DNA of 5,176 nucleotides from Candidatus Margulisiibacteriota bacterium. Lineage in GTDB: Bacteria > Margulisbacteria > WOR-1 > XYC2-FULL-46-14 > JAHJBW01. How positions within the stretch are numbered: the first letter of the stretch is position 1; the number at the start of each line of letters is the position of its first letter. Below are positions 1 to 5,176 of the stretch, in pieces. A program made the translations under genes and the position numbers. The notes under the pieces were generated by a model. It was not told the origin of the DNA and did not search any database. It was given only the letters and a program-made list of their open reading frames with translations. The stretch is from positions 1 to 5,176 of the forward strand of contig JAHJBW010000016.1 of the NCBI GenBank assembly GCA_018813405.1, written 5' to 3'.

Positions 1-1571
1 ACCAGCGTCGCCTTTGATATCCCTTCAAGCCTCGCCAATCCAGCCAGGTCTTTTTCTGAAACCTCCGCATCCACATTGAGCACCATGACCGCCTTTTCGC
101 CGATCTTGATGCGGCCAACATCCATAGAGGCAATATTGATCTTCTTCTCGCCCAAGTAGGAGCCGACCTTGCCGATCATCCCGGGCTTGTCGATGTTGGA
201 AAGGATAAGCATGTAGCCTTCAGGCACCGCATCGATCATATAGCCGTCAATTGAGACCAGCCTGTCGCCTGCTTCGCCAAAAACCGTTCCGCCAACCGTG
301 GTAGATTCTTTTTCCGTTTTGACCTTGACCTCGATCAAACTGGTAAAGCTCTTAGCGCTTTTGGACTTGGCTTCAACCACCTCGATGCCCCTGTCTTTTG
401 CCACCAGCGGAGCATTCACAAAGTTAACTTTGACATCCAACACAGGGGTCAGCAAACCTTTTAGCACCGCCGTAGTAAGAGGAGAAACATTGAGGTCCGC
501 AACCGCGCCGGAATACTCCACTTCAACCTTTGACACGGCGCCTTTGACCAATTGCGCCGCCAGGGAACCAAGCTTGTCCGCAATGCCCATGAACGGCTTG
601 GCAGGCCCAAGCAGTTCGGGCCTGAGTGAAGGGATGTTGACCGCGGAACGGGCTACCCCGCCCTTGAGTACCTCGATGATCTGCTCTACCACATCAACCG
701 TAACGTTGATAGTAGCCTCGGCCGTAGACGCTCCCAAATGCGGGGTGACAATTATATTATCAAGCTCAAAAAGAGGAGAGCTTTCGGTGGGCTCTTTTTC
801 AAAGACATCAAGCGCCGCGGCTTTGACCTGCCCGCTCTTCAAGGCTTCGGCCAGGTCTGCTTCGTTAACAATGCCTCCGCGCGCCACATTGACGATCCTC
901 ACGCCCTTCTTCATCTTCGCCATCGAATCCTTGTTGACCAGGTTGAGGGTGTCTTTGGTCTTTGGGATGTGGAAAGTAAGGAAATCAGCTTCGGCAAAGA
1001 CCTGCGAGACCTCTTTTCTAAGTTCTATGCCCAGCTTTTTGGCATATTCTTCGGTCACAAAAGGATCATAACCTATGACCTTCATGCCCATGCCCAGGGC
1101 ATAAGAGGCCACCCTGCGGCCAATCTTGCCCAACCCAACAACTCCCAGCGTCTTATTGAGGACTTCTACGCCGCTGTATGACTTTTTGTCCCATTTGCCC
1201 GCTTTTAGCTTGGCGCAGGCCTGCGGTATATTGCGGGCCATGGAAAGCAGCATGGCAAAAGAATGCTCTGCCGCCGCAACAGTGTTGCCTTCGGGCGAGT
1301 TAACAACGATAACGCCGTTTTTGGTGGCGGTAGGCAGGTCCACATTGTCCACCCCTACCCCGGCTCGGCCGATGATCTTGAGGTTTTTGCCGGCTTCGAT
1401 GATCCTGGGGGTCACTTTGGTGGCCGAGCGGATCACAAGCGCGTCATATTCGGGGATGATCTTTACAAGTTCATCCTCTGGCAGGCCGGTTTTCATGTCT
1501 GCTTCTATTCCCGCATCCTTGAGCATTTTCAAGCCAATCTCGGAAATTTTGTCGGAAGCTAGTACTTTCAT
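1..1571 (-). CDS. serA: D-3-phosphoglycerate dehydrogenase, type I with ACT domain (3' end cut by window edge)
   Basis: This enzyme oxidises 3-phosphoglycerate to 3-phosphohydroxypyruvate with NAD+, the first committed step of serine synthesis, in the cytoplasm. Translating the minus strand from ATG at 1571 gives 523 uninterrupted residues plus a partial Val codon. The family is usually about 525-530 residues, so only a few C-terminal residues are missing. Visible landmarks: GRAGVGVDNVD at 68-78; NAD-binding GLGKIG at 146-151 followed by the acidic residue Asp169; and the catalytic set Arg231 (in NVARGG), Glu260 (in DVFEKEP) and His278 (in TPHLGAS). Residues about 320-440 match the intervening allosteric domain of long-form SerA. 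From about 452 comes an ACT domain containing SNIDKPGMIGKVG, so serine feedback control is plausible but inferred. The gene begins one base after the aminotransferase stop (TAATATG), so the two are co-transcribed and probably translationally coupled. Confidence 0.96.
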   Translation of the reverse strand, partial: MKVLASDKISEIGLKMLKDAGIEADMKTGLPEDELVKIIPEYDALVIRSATKVTPRIIEAGKNLKIIGRAGVGVDNVDLPTATKNGVIVVNSPEGNTVAAAEHSFAMLLSMARNIPQACAKLKAGKWDKKSYSGVEVLNKTLGVVGLGKIGRRVASYALGMGMKVIGYDPFVTEEYAKKLGIELRKEVSQVFAEADFLTFHIPKTKDTLNLVNKDSMAKMKKGVRIVNVARGGIVNEADLAEALKSGQVKAAALDVFEKEPTESSPLFELDNIIVTPHLGASTAEATINVTVDVVEQIIEVLKGGVARSAVNIPSLRPELLGPAKPFMGIADKLGSLAAQLVKGAVSKVEVEYSGAVADLNVSPLTTAVLKGLLTPVLDVKVNFVNAPLVAKDRGIEVVEAKSKSAKSFTSLIEVKVKTEKESTTVGGTVFGEAGDRLVSIDGYMIDAVPEGYMLILSNIDKPGMIGKVGSYLGEKKINIASMDVGRIKIGEKAVMVLNVDAEVSEKDLAGLARLEGISKATL

Positions 1572-1572
1572 A

Positions 1573-2730
1573 TTAGATCTTCTCCAGCGCCGCTTTGACT
1601 CCCTTGCCGATCTCGACTTTGGCGCCTAGCCGGTTGAAGAGAAGTTCAAGCGCCGCGATAGTGGCAATGAGTTCCATCTGATCAACATACCCCAGGTGGC
1701 CAATACGGAATATCTTTCCTTTAAGCTCGGATTGACCCGGCGCAAGCTCCACGCCGAACTGGCTGCGTATCTCTGAACGGACCTTCTCCGCATCAACTCC
1801 ATCTGGCGGGAATATTGCAGTAACCGCAGGAGACGCGCAAGCATCATCCGCTAAAAGCTTACAGCCAATGGCCTTAAGCCCGGTGCGTACTATCACTTTG
1901 TTCTTCTCGTGGCGGGCAAAGATGTTCTCCATCCCCTCTTCTTTTATCATCTTGATGGCCTCGTGCATTCCAAAGATAATGGACTCGGGCGGAGTGGTGA
2001 ATACCTGGCCTTTGTCAGCGAACTTTTTCTGCTGTTTGGCATCCCAATAGAATTTGGGCATTTTGGAGGATTCATAGGCCTTCCAGGCGCGAGGTGACAT
2101 AGTAATAGCCGCTACTCCAGGGGGCACCATAAACGCCTTTTGCGAGCCCGAACATACAACGTCCAGGTCCCAGGCATCGGTCTTTAAGTCTTTGGCAAGC
2201 AGGCCGGATACAGCGTCCACAAGGATAAGCGCGTCAGGCAATACCTTGCGCGCAACTTTAGCCAGGGCTTCGACATCGTTGATAACGCCGGTCGAGGTTT
2301 CGTTTTGCTGCATGGAAACTGCTTTTGCGTCTTTGTGTTTGGCAAGTTCTTCTTCCACTGCCCTGGGATCCGCCGCCTTGCCCCGTTCAACCTTGATGTC
2401 TATAACATTCGCGCCATATGCCCTGGCGATCTTGGTCCAGCGTTCGCCAAAGGACCCAATGTTGATCATGACGATCTTGTCGCCGGGAGAAAGGGTATTG
2501 ACTATGGCCGCTTCCATGGCGCCGGTTCCGGAACATGGATAGACCAGGACATCGTTCTTTGTCTGGTATGCCCATTTGAGACCTTCGATGACCTCTCCTA
2601 ATATCTTGGAAAATATCGGGCCTCGGTGGCCTATCATTTCGTGGTTCATGGCGGCCAGGATGCGGGTCGGGATCGGGGTCGGGCCGGGGATCATCAGGTA
2701 CTGTTTGATGGGCTTTTGCTGGTTTGTCAT
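1573..2730 (-). CDS. Class V PLP-dependent aminotransferase (serine/alanine-glyoxylate type), probable phosphoserine-forming
   Basis: This 385-residue protein is a fold-type I, class V aminotransferase of the serine-pyruvate / alanine-glyoxylate / SgaA group, which includes the cyanobacterial proteins once labelled 'soluble hydrogenase 42 kDa subunit'. Landmarks: MIPGPTPIP near the N-terminus (13-21); HRGPIF at 35-40; the phosphate-binding SGTGAMEA at 67-74; ETSTG at 144-148; Asp172 in VDAVSG, the expected partner of the pyridine nitrogen; Lys198 in SGSQK, the expected Schiff-base lysine; and Arg342 in FRIGHLG, the expected carboxylate-binding arginine. Start ATG 2730 has an AAAGGAG 7 bases upstream, and length and N-terminus fit the family. 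It is followed after one base by serA, and no serC is visible. I infer that it transaminates 3-phosphohydroxypyruvate to phosphoserine. A glyoxylate- or pyruvate-linked serine or alanine aminotransferase role remains possible. Family call is secure; substrate is not. Confidence 0.9.
   Translation of the reverse strand: MTNQQKPIKQYLMIPGPTPIPTRILAAMNHEMIGHRGPIFSKILGEVIEGLKWAYQTKNDVLVYPCSGTGAMEAAIVNTLSPGDKIVMINIGSFGERWTKIARAYGANVIDIKVERGKAADPRAVEEELAKHKDAKAVSMQQNETSTGVINDVEALAKVARKVLPDALILVDAVSGLLAKDLKTDAWDLDVVCSGSQKAFMVPPGVAAITMSPRAWKAYESSKMPKFYWDAKQQKKFADKGQVFTTPPESIIFGMHEAIKMIKEEGMENIFARHEKNKVIVRTGLKAIGCKLLADDACASPAVTAIFPPDGVDAEKVRSEIRSQFGVELAPGQSELKGKIFRIGHLGYVDQMELIATIAALELLFNRLGAKVEIGKGVKAALEKI
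1582..1585 (-). promoter_or_regulatory. Shine-Dalgarno of serA inside the preceding gene
   Basis: GGAG on the minus strand lies 10 bases before the serA ATG at 1571 and within the last codons of the upstream aminotransferase. It supports this start and implies that ribosomes finishing the aminotransferase deliver or expose the serA start site. Confidence 0.7.
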
Positions 2731-2733
2731 ACA

Positions 2734-2752
2734 CTATCTCCTTTCAAGATAG
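2734..2752 (-). promoter_or_regulatory. Hairpin holding the aminotransferase Shine-Dalgarno
   Basis: In the short leader of the aminotransferase mRNA, CTATCT and AGATAG form a perfect 6-bp stem around the 7-base loop TGAAAGG. The AAAGGAG ribosome binding site (2738-2744) spans the loop and the first bases of the 3' arm. The stem is AU-rich and probably weak, so a regulatory role is only a suggestion. Confidence 0.4.
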
Positions 2753-2770
2753 AATTTGTGCGGAACATAT

Positions 2771-2799
2771 ATTATAGCAAAAAGAAGAATGCGGGTCAA
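2771..2799 (-). promoter_or_regulatory. Sigma70-type promoter of the aminotransferase-serA operon
   Basis: On the minus strand a -35 box TTGACC (2794-2799), a 17-base spacer and a perfect -10 box TATAAT (2771-2776) are present. TGC directly before the -10 box makes it an extended -10. The predicted transcription start near 2764 gives a leader of about 33 bases before ATG 2730. The match to the sigma70 consensus (11 of 12 hexamer bases, ideal spacing) makes this the best-supported promoter in the window. Confidence 0.85.
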
Positions 2800-2814
2800 A
2801 TTCCGGACTCGCAT
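2779..2814 (-). terminator. Probable intrinsic terminator of the fic gene
   Basis: Starting 15 bases after the fic stop, ATGCGAGTC pairs with GACCCGCAT: nine positions with one A-C mismatch, around an 8-base loop (2798-2805). It is followed by the T-rich tract TTCTTCTTTTT ending at 2779. It shares bases with the -35 box and spacer of the next promoter. The stem is moderate, so termination may be partial. Confidence 0.55.
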
Positions 2815-2829
2815 CGTGTATGCTTGCTC

Positions 2830-3765
2830 TTACTTCTTATGCTTTCTAACTATCTGATAGCCTTTGAGGATAGATTCAGCGACAAACCTGATCAGGTGAG
2901 TTTCCGATCGCTTTTGCGCGAATTCCAGCGCTTCATAATAATCGGATTTCCGGCTGTTCTCGATCACACAGGGAGCATACCCGTTATTTAATAATTGAAT
3001 TATCATAATGAGCCGCCCTACCCTGCCATTGCCGTCCCCAAAAGGGTGTATCGCCTCAAAAGAAGCATGCATTGCGGCAATATGCTCGATCAAATGCTGG
3101 CGCTTCTTTGGCCGGTTGATCTTTCTTGATAAACTATCCATCTCTTCCTGAATGTCCTCCGGACCAGGAAGCAACAGATCAACTCCCCGTATCGCGCGAT
3201 GGTGCTTTGAATACTTGCCCGCGTCCGGCCTTATGCCTTGCAAAAGCATGAGATGAAGTTCTTTGATAGTATCTTGTGAAATAGGCCCTTCAAACGCCCC
3301 CTCAAATATCTGGCCAAGAACAGCGGCATGATTGGTAGCTTCCAGATGTTCCACGTAAGACCTGTCTGTAACCTTACCTTTGTCAAAAATAATGGTCTCG
3401 GTCTCTTTTTTAGTTAAGGTGCTGCCTTCGATAGCATTTGAATTGTAGGTAAGCTCCAAAAGCAGATCTTCCCTAAAACCTTTGCTGGTTTTTATAAGCT
3501 TGGCCAGGTCTTTATGTCTCTTTTTCTCCCGATCAAGATCGCGAAGCGCCTCTTTTATTTCCTTGGGAGGCACAGGAAGAATGCCAACCTTATCCTTATA
3601 AAGAGCATAAATTGTCTTTTGGGTAGAAGGATGCGGAGTAGCCCGCCTATTCATCCAGCGGTTGAGCGCAGGAAAGGTCACCTTGAGCTCATGGGCCAGC
3701 CGTGTTTGCGGCCAGCCGGTCACCCTTAATATCGCCTTAAGTTGGTCTATATAGTTTATAAGCAT
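2830..3765 (-). CDS. Fic family protein with N-terminal helix-turn-helix (probable AMP transferase)
   Basis: This 311-residue protein has a DNA-binding region and a Fic domain. Residues about 5-45 look like a Cro/XRE-type helix-turn-helix (GWPQTRLAHELKVTFPALN followed by RWMNRR). The Fic core motif HPFGDGNGRVGR at 240-251 is intact, with catalytic His240, Asp244, the GNG anion-binding loop and Arg248 and Arg251, so transfer of AMP (or another nucleotide) from ATP to a hydroxyl side chain of a target protein is expected. SNAIEG at 109-114, before the core, matches the (S/T)xxxE(G/N) inhibitory motif, with Glu113 as the expected blocking residue. This places it among Fic proteins that carry their own N-terminal inhibitory helix. 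A substrate-binding flap is likely around 183-209 (GKYSKHHRAIRG and onward). No antitoxin-like partner is seen. Start ATG 3765 gives a complete helix-turn-helix; no Shine-Dalgarno precedes it. The target protein is unknown. Confidence 0.93.
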   Translation of the reverse strand: MLINYIDQLKAILRVTGWPQTRLAHELKVTFPALNRWMNRRATPHPSTQKTIYALYKDKVGILPVPPKEIKEALRDLDREKKRHKDLAKLIKTSKGFREDLLLELTYNSNAIEGSTLTKKETETIIFDKGKVTDRSYVEHLEATNHAAVLGQIFEGAFEGPISQDTIKELHLMLLQGIRPDAGKYSKHHRAIRGVDLLLPGPEDIQEEMDSLSRKINRPKKRQHLIEHIAAMHASFEAIHPFGDGNGRVGRLIMIIQLLNNGYAPCVIENSRKSDYYEALEFAQKRSETHLIRFVAESILKGYQIVRKHKK

Positions 3766-3796
3766 TTCTATGTAAACTATACACTAAACTATATAG
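3747..3796. promoter_or_regulatory. Three-copy TATAGTTTA operator-like element at the fic promoter
   Basis: On the minus strand TATAGTTTA occurs at 3785-3793 (inside the -35/-10 spacer) and at 3773-3781 (covering the -10 box), exactly 12 bases apart. An inverted copy, TAAACTATA, lies at 3750-3758 within codons 3-6 of fic. The outer copies extend to a perfect 12-bp inverted repeat, CTATATAGTTTA at 3747-3758 and TAAACTATATAG at 3785-3796 as read on the plus strand. The position over a promoter, next to a gene whose product has a helix-turn-helix, suggests autorepression. Binding by that protein is inferred. Confidence 0.6.
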
Positions 3797-3805
3797 AGGT
3801 GTCAA
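3776..3805 (-). promoter_or_regulatory. Promoter of the fic gene, near-leaderless
   Basis: A consensus -35 box TTGACA (3800-3805) and -10 box TATAGT (3776-3781) are separated by 18 bases. Transcription should begin near 3769, only about 4 bases before ATG 3765. The missing Shine-Dalgarno fits translation of a leaderless or nearly leaderless message. Confidence 0.75.
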
Positions 3806-3843
3806 GCAGAAAAATGAGTAGGAGTACGAGACGCGGGTGATTG

Positions 3844-4188
3844 CTAATCCCTCTTCCAATCCACCTCTACAAAGCGGTCGCCGTCCCGGAACTTATAAGA
3901 ATGGTCGCCTTTGTAGGCATGATGGATGGCCTTGCCAATGCGCATGGCCAGGTTGTCGCAATTTGTCTCCACCTCAACCCCGCCGTTCTTTTTATTGATG
4001 TCGACCCTGAGGTTGGAGTCCCTTTCAAAAGCGAGTTTTTCTTCGTGTTTAACAATATTTAGGACGTCCTCTAGATGATCTGAAAGGAAGGCGCCGGAAA
4101 TACGGACCAAACCTCCCCTGACCCCATCAGGATTCCTGGACTGTTCGTAGCGGACTCCCTTTTCTCTACCAGTTGGTCCTTTTGGCAT
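3844..4188 (-). CDS. Uncharacterised 114-residue protein, resembles the C-terminal part of BCAM0308-like proteins
   Basis: No enzymatic function is recognised. The N-terminal 25 residues are basic and polar (MPKGPTGREKG and onward). The rest looks like a compact alpha/beta domain: LVRISGAFLSDHLEDVLNIV at 27-46, an acidic helix, VDINKKNGGVEVET strands at 62-75, LAMRIGKAIHHAYKGD at 80-95, and a terminal FVEVDW strand. From memory of the family pattern (LSG-FL-H-E-IL-, ETT--LA-RIG-A---AYKG, final V-W) this matches the C-terminal half of BCAM0308-type proteins. Those normally carry CxxC zinc-ribbon cysteines ahead of this domain. Here only one cysteine (Cys77) exists, so the zinc ribbon is absent. 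The start is supported by GGAGGG (4196-4201) 7 bases upstream. It follows rpsI by 21 bases and is probably co-transcribed with it. The coding call is strong; the family link is tentative. Confidence 0.8.
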   Translation of the reverse strand: MPKGPTGREKGVRYEQSRNPDGVRGGLVRISGAFLSDHLEDVLNIVKHEEKLAFERDSNLRVDINKKNGGVEVETNCDNLAMRIGKAIHHAYKGDHSYKFRDGDRFVEVDWKRD

Positions 4189-4209
4189 AATATATCCCTC
4201 CCGTAAATA

Positions 4210-4632
4210 TTAACGCTTCGTGTACTGGAAGGCTTTGCGGGCGCGCTTCAAGCCGTATTTCTTGCGCTCTTTCATGCGCGGGTCGCGGCGAAGCATGTCG
4301 CTTCTCCTGAGCACCTGTTTCAGCTCTGGATCGAACTCGAGCAATGCCCTGGCAATGCCCATCTTTATGGCATCGGCCTGCGCGCTTACGCCCCCGCCAG
4401 ACAGAAAGACCTCGATATCAAACTTTCCTTCGGTTCCTGTGACCCTGAAGGGTTCGAGCATGCTTGACAGCAGCGAAACACGCTTGCAAAAATATTCTTC
4501 AGGGGTCTTCTGGTTTACGACCACTTTCCCCGATCCCGGAGCCAGAAAAACTTTGGCGCGCGAGGTTTTCCTGCGGCCCAGCCCCGATATTTTGTGTGTT
4601 TTCTTCCTGGATGCTTTTTCTTTTTCAGTCAT
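4210..4632 (-). CDS. rpsI: Small ribosomal subunit protein uS9 (S9)
   Basis: S9 is a 30S ribosomal protein whose C-terminal tail reaches the P-site tRNA. The 140-residue product shows the family landmarks: GLGRRKTSRAKV at 17-28, GKVVVN at 35-40, the GGGVSAQADAIKMGIARAL block at 79-97, and a basic tail RRDPRMKERKKYGLKRARKA ending in FQYTKR. The final Lys-Arg, important for P-site contact, is present, although the tail reads QYTKR rather than the common QFSKR. It is about 10 residues longer than the usual 130 because of a lysine-rich N-terminal extension (1-14). The start is supported by GGGAG at 4640-4644, 7 bases before ATG 4632. That site overlaps or abuts the rplM stop, so coupling to L13 translation is likely. 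The rplM-rpsI pair is conserved across bacteria. Confidence 0.98.
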   Translation of the reverse strand: MTEKEKASRKKTHKISGLGRRKTSRAKVFLAPGSGKVVVNQKTPEEYFCKRVSLLSSMLEPFRVTGTEGKFDIEVFLSGGGVSAQADAIKMGIARALLEFDPELKQVLRRSDMLRRDPRMKERKKYGLKRARKAFQYTKR

Positions 4633-4644
4633 TTTTGATCTCCC

Positions 4645-5076
4645 TTACAGAGTTTTGAATTCCCAGGCGCCGAAAGTGTGCTTATTGTCAACGAACACGT
4701 ACATTTTCTTTATCATCTGGTCACCCAGCCTGCCCTTGGGAAGCATTCCCCGCACAGCCCTGCGCATGACCTTTCTGGGGTCCCTTTTCATCATTTCCTC
4801 AAAGCTTCTGGACTTGGCGCCGCCTGGATAGTCGGAATGCGTAAAATAAACTTTGTCCTTGGTCTTGGCCCCGGTGACCCGGACAGAACGGGCGTTCAAC
4901 ACGACCACATAATCCCCGGTATCCATGTGCCGCGTGAACATCGCTTTGTTCTTGCCCCTCAACACATTGGAAACCTTGACCGCGACCCTTCCAAGTATTT
5001 TGTCGCCGGCATCTAAAAGGTACCATGACCTTTTGATGTCGCCGGCCTTCGCTGAATATGTTTTCTTGTTCTTCAT
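4645..5076 (-). CDS. rplM: Large ribosomal subunit protein uL13 (L13)
   Basis: L13 is an early-assembly 50S protein that binds 23S rRNA. The 143-residue product matches the family in length and motifs: KTYSAKAGD at 5-13, WYLLDAGDKILGR at 18-30, the MDTGDYVVVLNA segment at 51-62, YFTHSDYPGG at 77-86, and the signature region VRGMLPKGRLG at 108-118. The start gives a slightly longer N-terminus (MKNK before KTYSAK) than the common MKTYSAK, and AAGGAG at 5088-5093 lies 11 bases upstream, a slightly long but acceptable spacing. It is followed by rpsI after 12 bases and preceded by truA, the widespread bacterial arrangement. No convincing promoter is visible in the 54 bases after truA, so it is probably transcribed from further upstream. 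Confidence 0.98.
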   Translation of the reverse strand: MKNKKTYSAKAGDIKRSWYLLDAGDKILGRVAVKVSNVLRGKNKAMFTRHMDTGDYVVVLNARSVRVTGAKTKDKVYFTHSDYPGGAKSRSFEEMMKRDPRKVMRRAVRGMLPKGRLGDQMIKKMYVFVDNKHTFGAWEFKTL

Positions 5077-5099
5077 TGCTGTTTTTTCTCCTTAATAGT

Positions 5100-5120
5100 G
5101 GCAAGGGATAAACCCTTGCC
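5100..5120. repeat. Perfect 8-bp palindrome in the truA-rplM gap
   Basis: GGCAAGGG and CCCTTGCC flank a 5-base loop, so transcripts of either strand form a strong hairpin. On the minus strand it begins 10 bases after the truA stop and ends 6 bases before the rplM Shine-Dalgarno. No T-run follows it, so it is not a standard intrinsic terminator. The flanking TGTAGG on the minus strand gives it the look of short palindromic repeats dispersed in many genomes. Alternatives are an L13 autoregulatory leader structure or an mRNA processing or stability element. Confidence 0.65.
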
Positions 5121-5130
5121 CTACATTAAA

Positions 5131-5176
5131 TCAATAAAAGACATCGACCAGGCACAAGCCCTGCGGCGGCAAAGTA
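5131..5176 (-). CDS. truA: tRNA pseudouridine synthase A, C-terminal end only
   Basis: Reading the minus strand in from the window edge to TGA at 5131-5133 gives TLPPQGLCLVDVFY. This fits the conserved end of TruA, typically a Pro-rich turn followed by a -GL-L--V-Y strand. TruA makes pseudouridine at positions 38-40 of the tRNA anticodon stem. The catalytic Asp lies in the missing N-terminal part. Only 14 codons are visible, but the truA - rplM - rpsI order common in bacteria supports the call. Confidence 0.85.
   Translation of the reverse strand, partial: TLPPQGLCLVDVFY

Noticed and set aside
298..1071. Long plus-strand open frame of 257 codons
   Set aside because: It lies entirely antisense to serA, has a Ser/Thr/Leu-rich composition typical of a reverse-strand shadow, and matches no family I recognise.
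3806..3843. Terminator after the ribosomal-protein operon
   Set aside because: I found no GC-rich inverted repeat followed by a T-run between the small gene's stop and the fic promoter, only an isolated TTTTT.
2830..4188. Possible toxin-antitoxin pair of the Fic protein with the 114-residue protein
   Set aside because: The Fic protein carries its own inhibitory motif, the two genes are 78 bases apart with a separate promoter for fic, and the small protein lacks the (S/T)xxxE(G/N) motif of Fic antitoxins.
4220..4831. Plus-strand open frame of 203 codons across rpsI and rplM
   Set aside because: It is antisense to two unmistakable ribosomal protein genes and spans their junction, with no recognisable domain or convincing ribosome binding site.
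5121..5145. Promoter for rplM with a TTTAAT -10 box
   Set aside because: No acceptable -35 box lies 16-18 bases upstream, and the sequence overlaps the truA end, so it is probably just AT-rich spacer.
5149..5164. Second imperfect hairpin near the right edge
   Set aside because: The bases encode the conserved TruA C-terminus (PQGLCL), which explains them. The inverted repeat needs a bulge and is short.

Overview
All genes in this window lie on the minus strand, so in transcription order it reads from right to left. It looks like a bacterial chromosome segment of roughly balanced GC content. The evidence is the order truA - rplM - rpsI, strong Shine-Dalgarno sequences on most genes, and sigma70-type promoters. 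The phylum cannot be fixed from the sequence. The class V aminotransferase next to serA, and a small protein resembling the C-terminal part of BCAM0308-family proteins, would fit an anaerobic or uncultured lineage, but that is a weak inference.

Right-hand block (5176 to 3844): the last 14 codons of truA (tRNA pseudouridine synthase) are followed by a 54-base gap holding a perfect 8-bp palindrome. Then come rplM (L13), rpsI (S9) and a 114-residue uncharacterised protein, spaced 12 and 21 bases apart. This looks like one ribosomal-protein transcription unit.

Middle (3843 to 2830): a stand-alone gene for a two-domain protein, an N-terminal helix-turn-helix followed by a Fic (AMPylation) domain. 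It has its own promoter, with three copies of a 9-bp element spread over the promoter and the first codons. This suggests autoregulation. The predicted mRNA is almost leaderless. A probable intrinsic terminator follows the gene.

Left-hand block (2829 to 1): a near-consensus sigma70 promoter drives a class V aminotransferase gene. One base after its stop comes serA (3-phosphoglycerate dehydrogenase), complete except for its last few codons, which run off the window. Together these probably carry out the first two steps of serine synthesis: 3-phosphoglycerate to 3-phosphohydroxypyruvate to phosphoserine. The aminotransferase's exact substrate is inferred from this pairing.

No CRISPR array, insertion sequence, tRNA or rRNA gene was seen. 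No gene-free stretch exceeds about 100 bases. I see no multi-gene novel system. The most unusual elements are the Fic regulatory region and the short protein downstream of S9.
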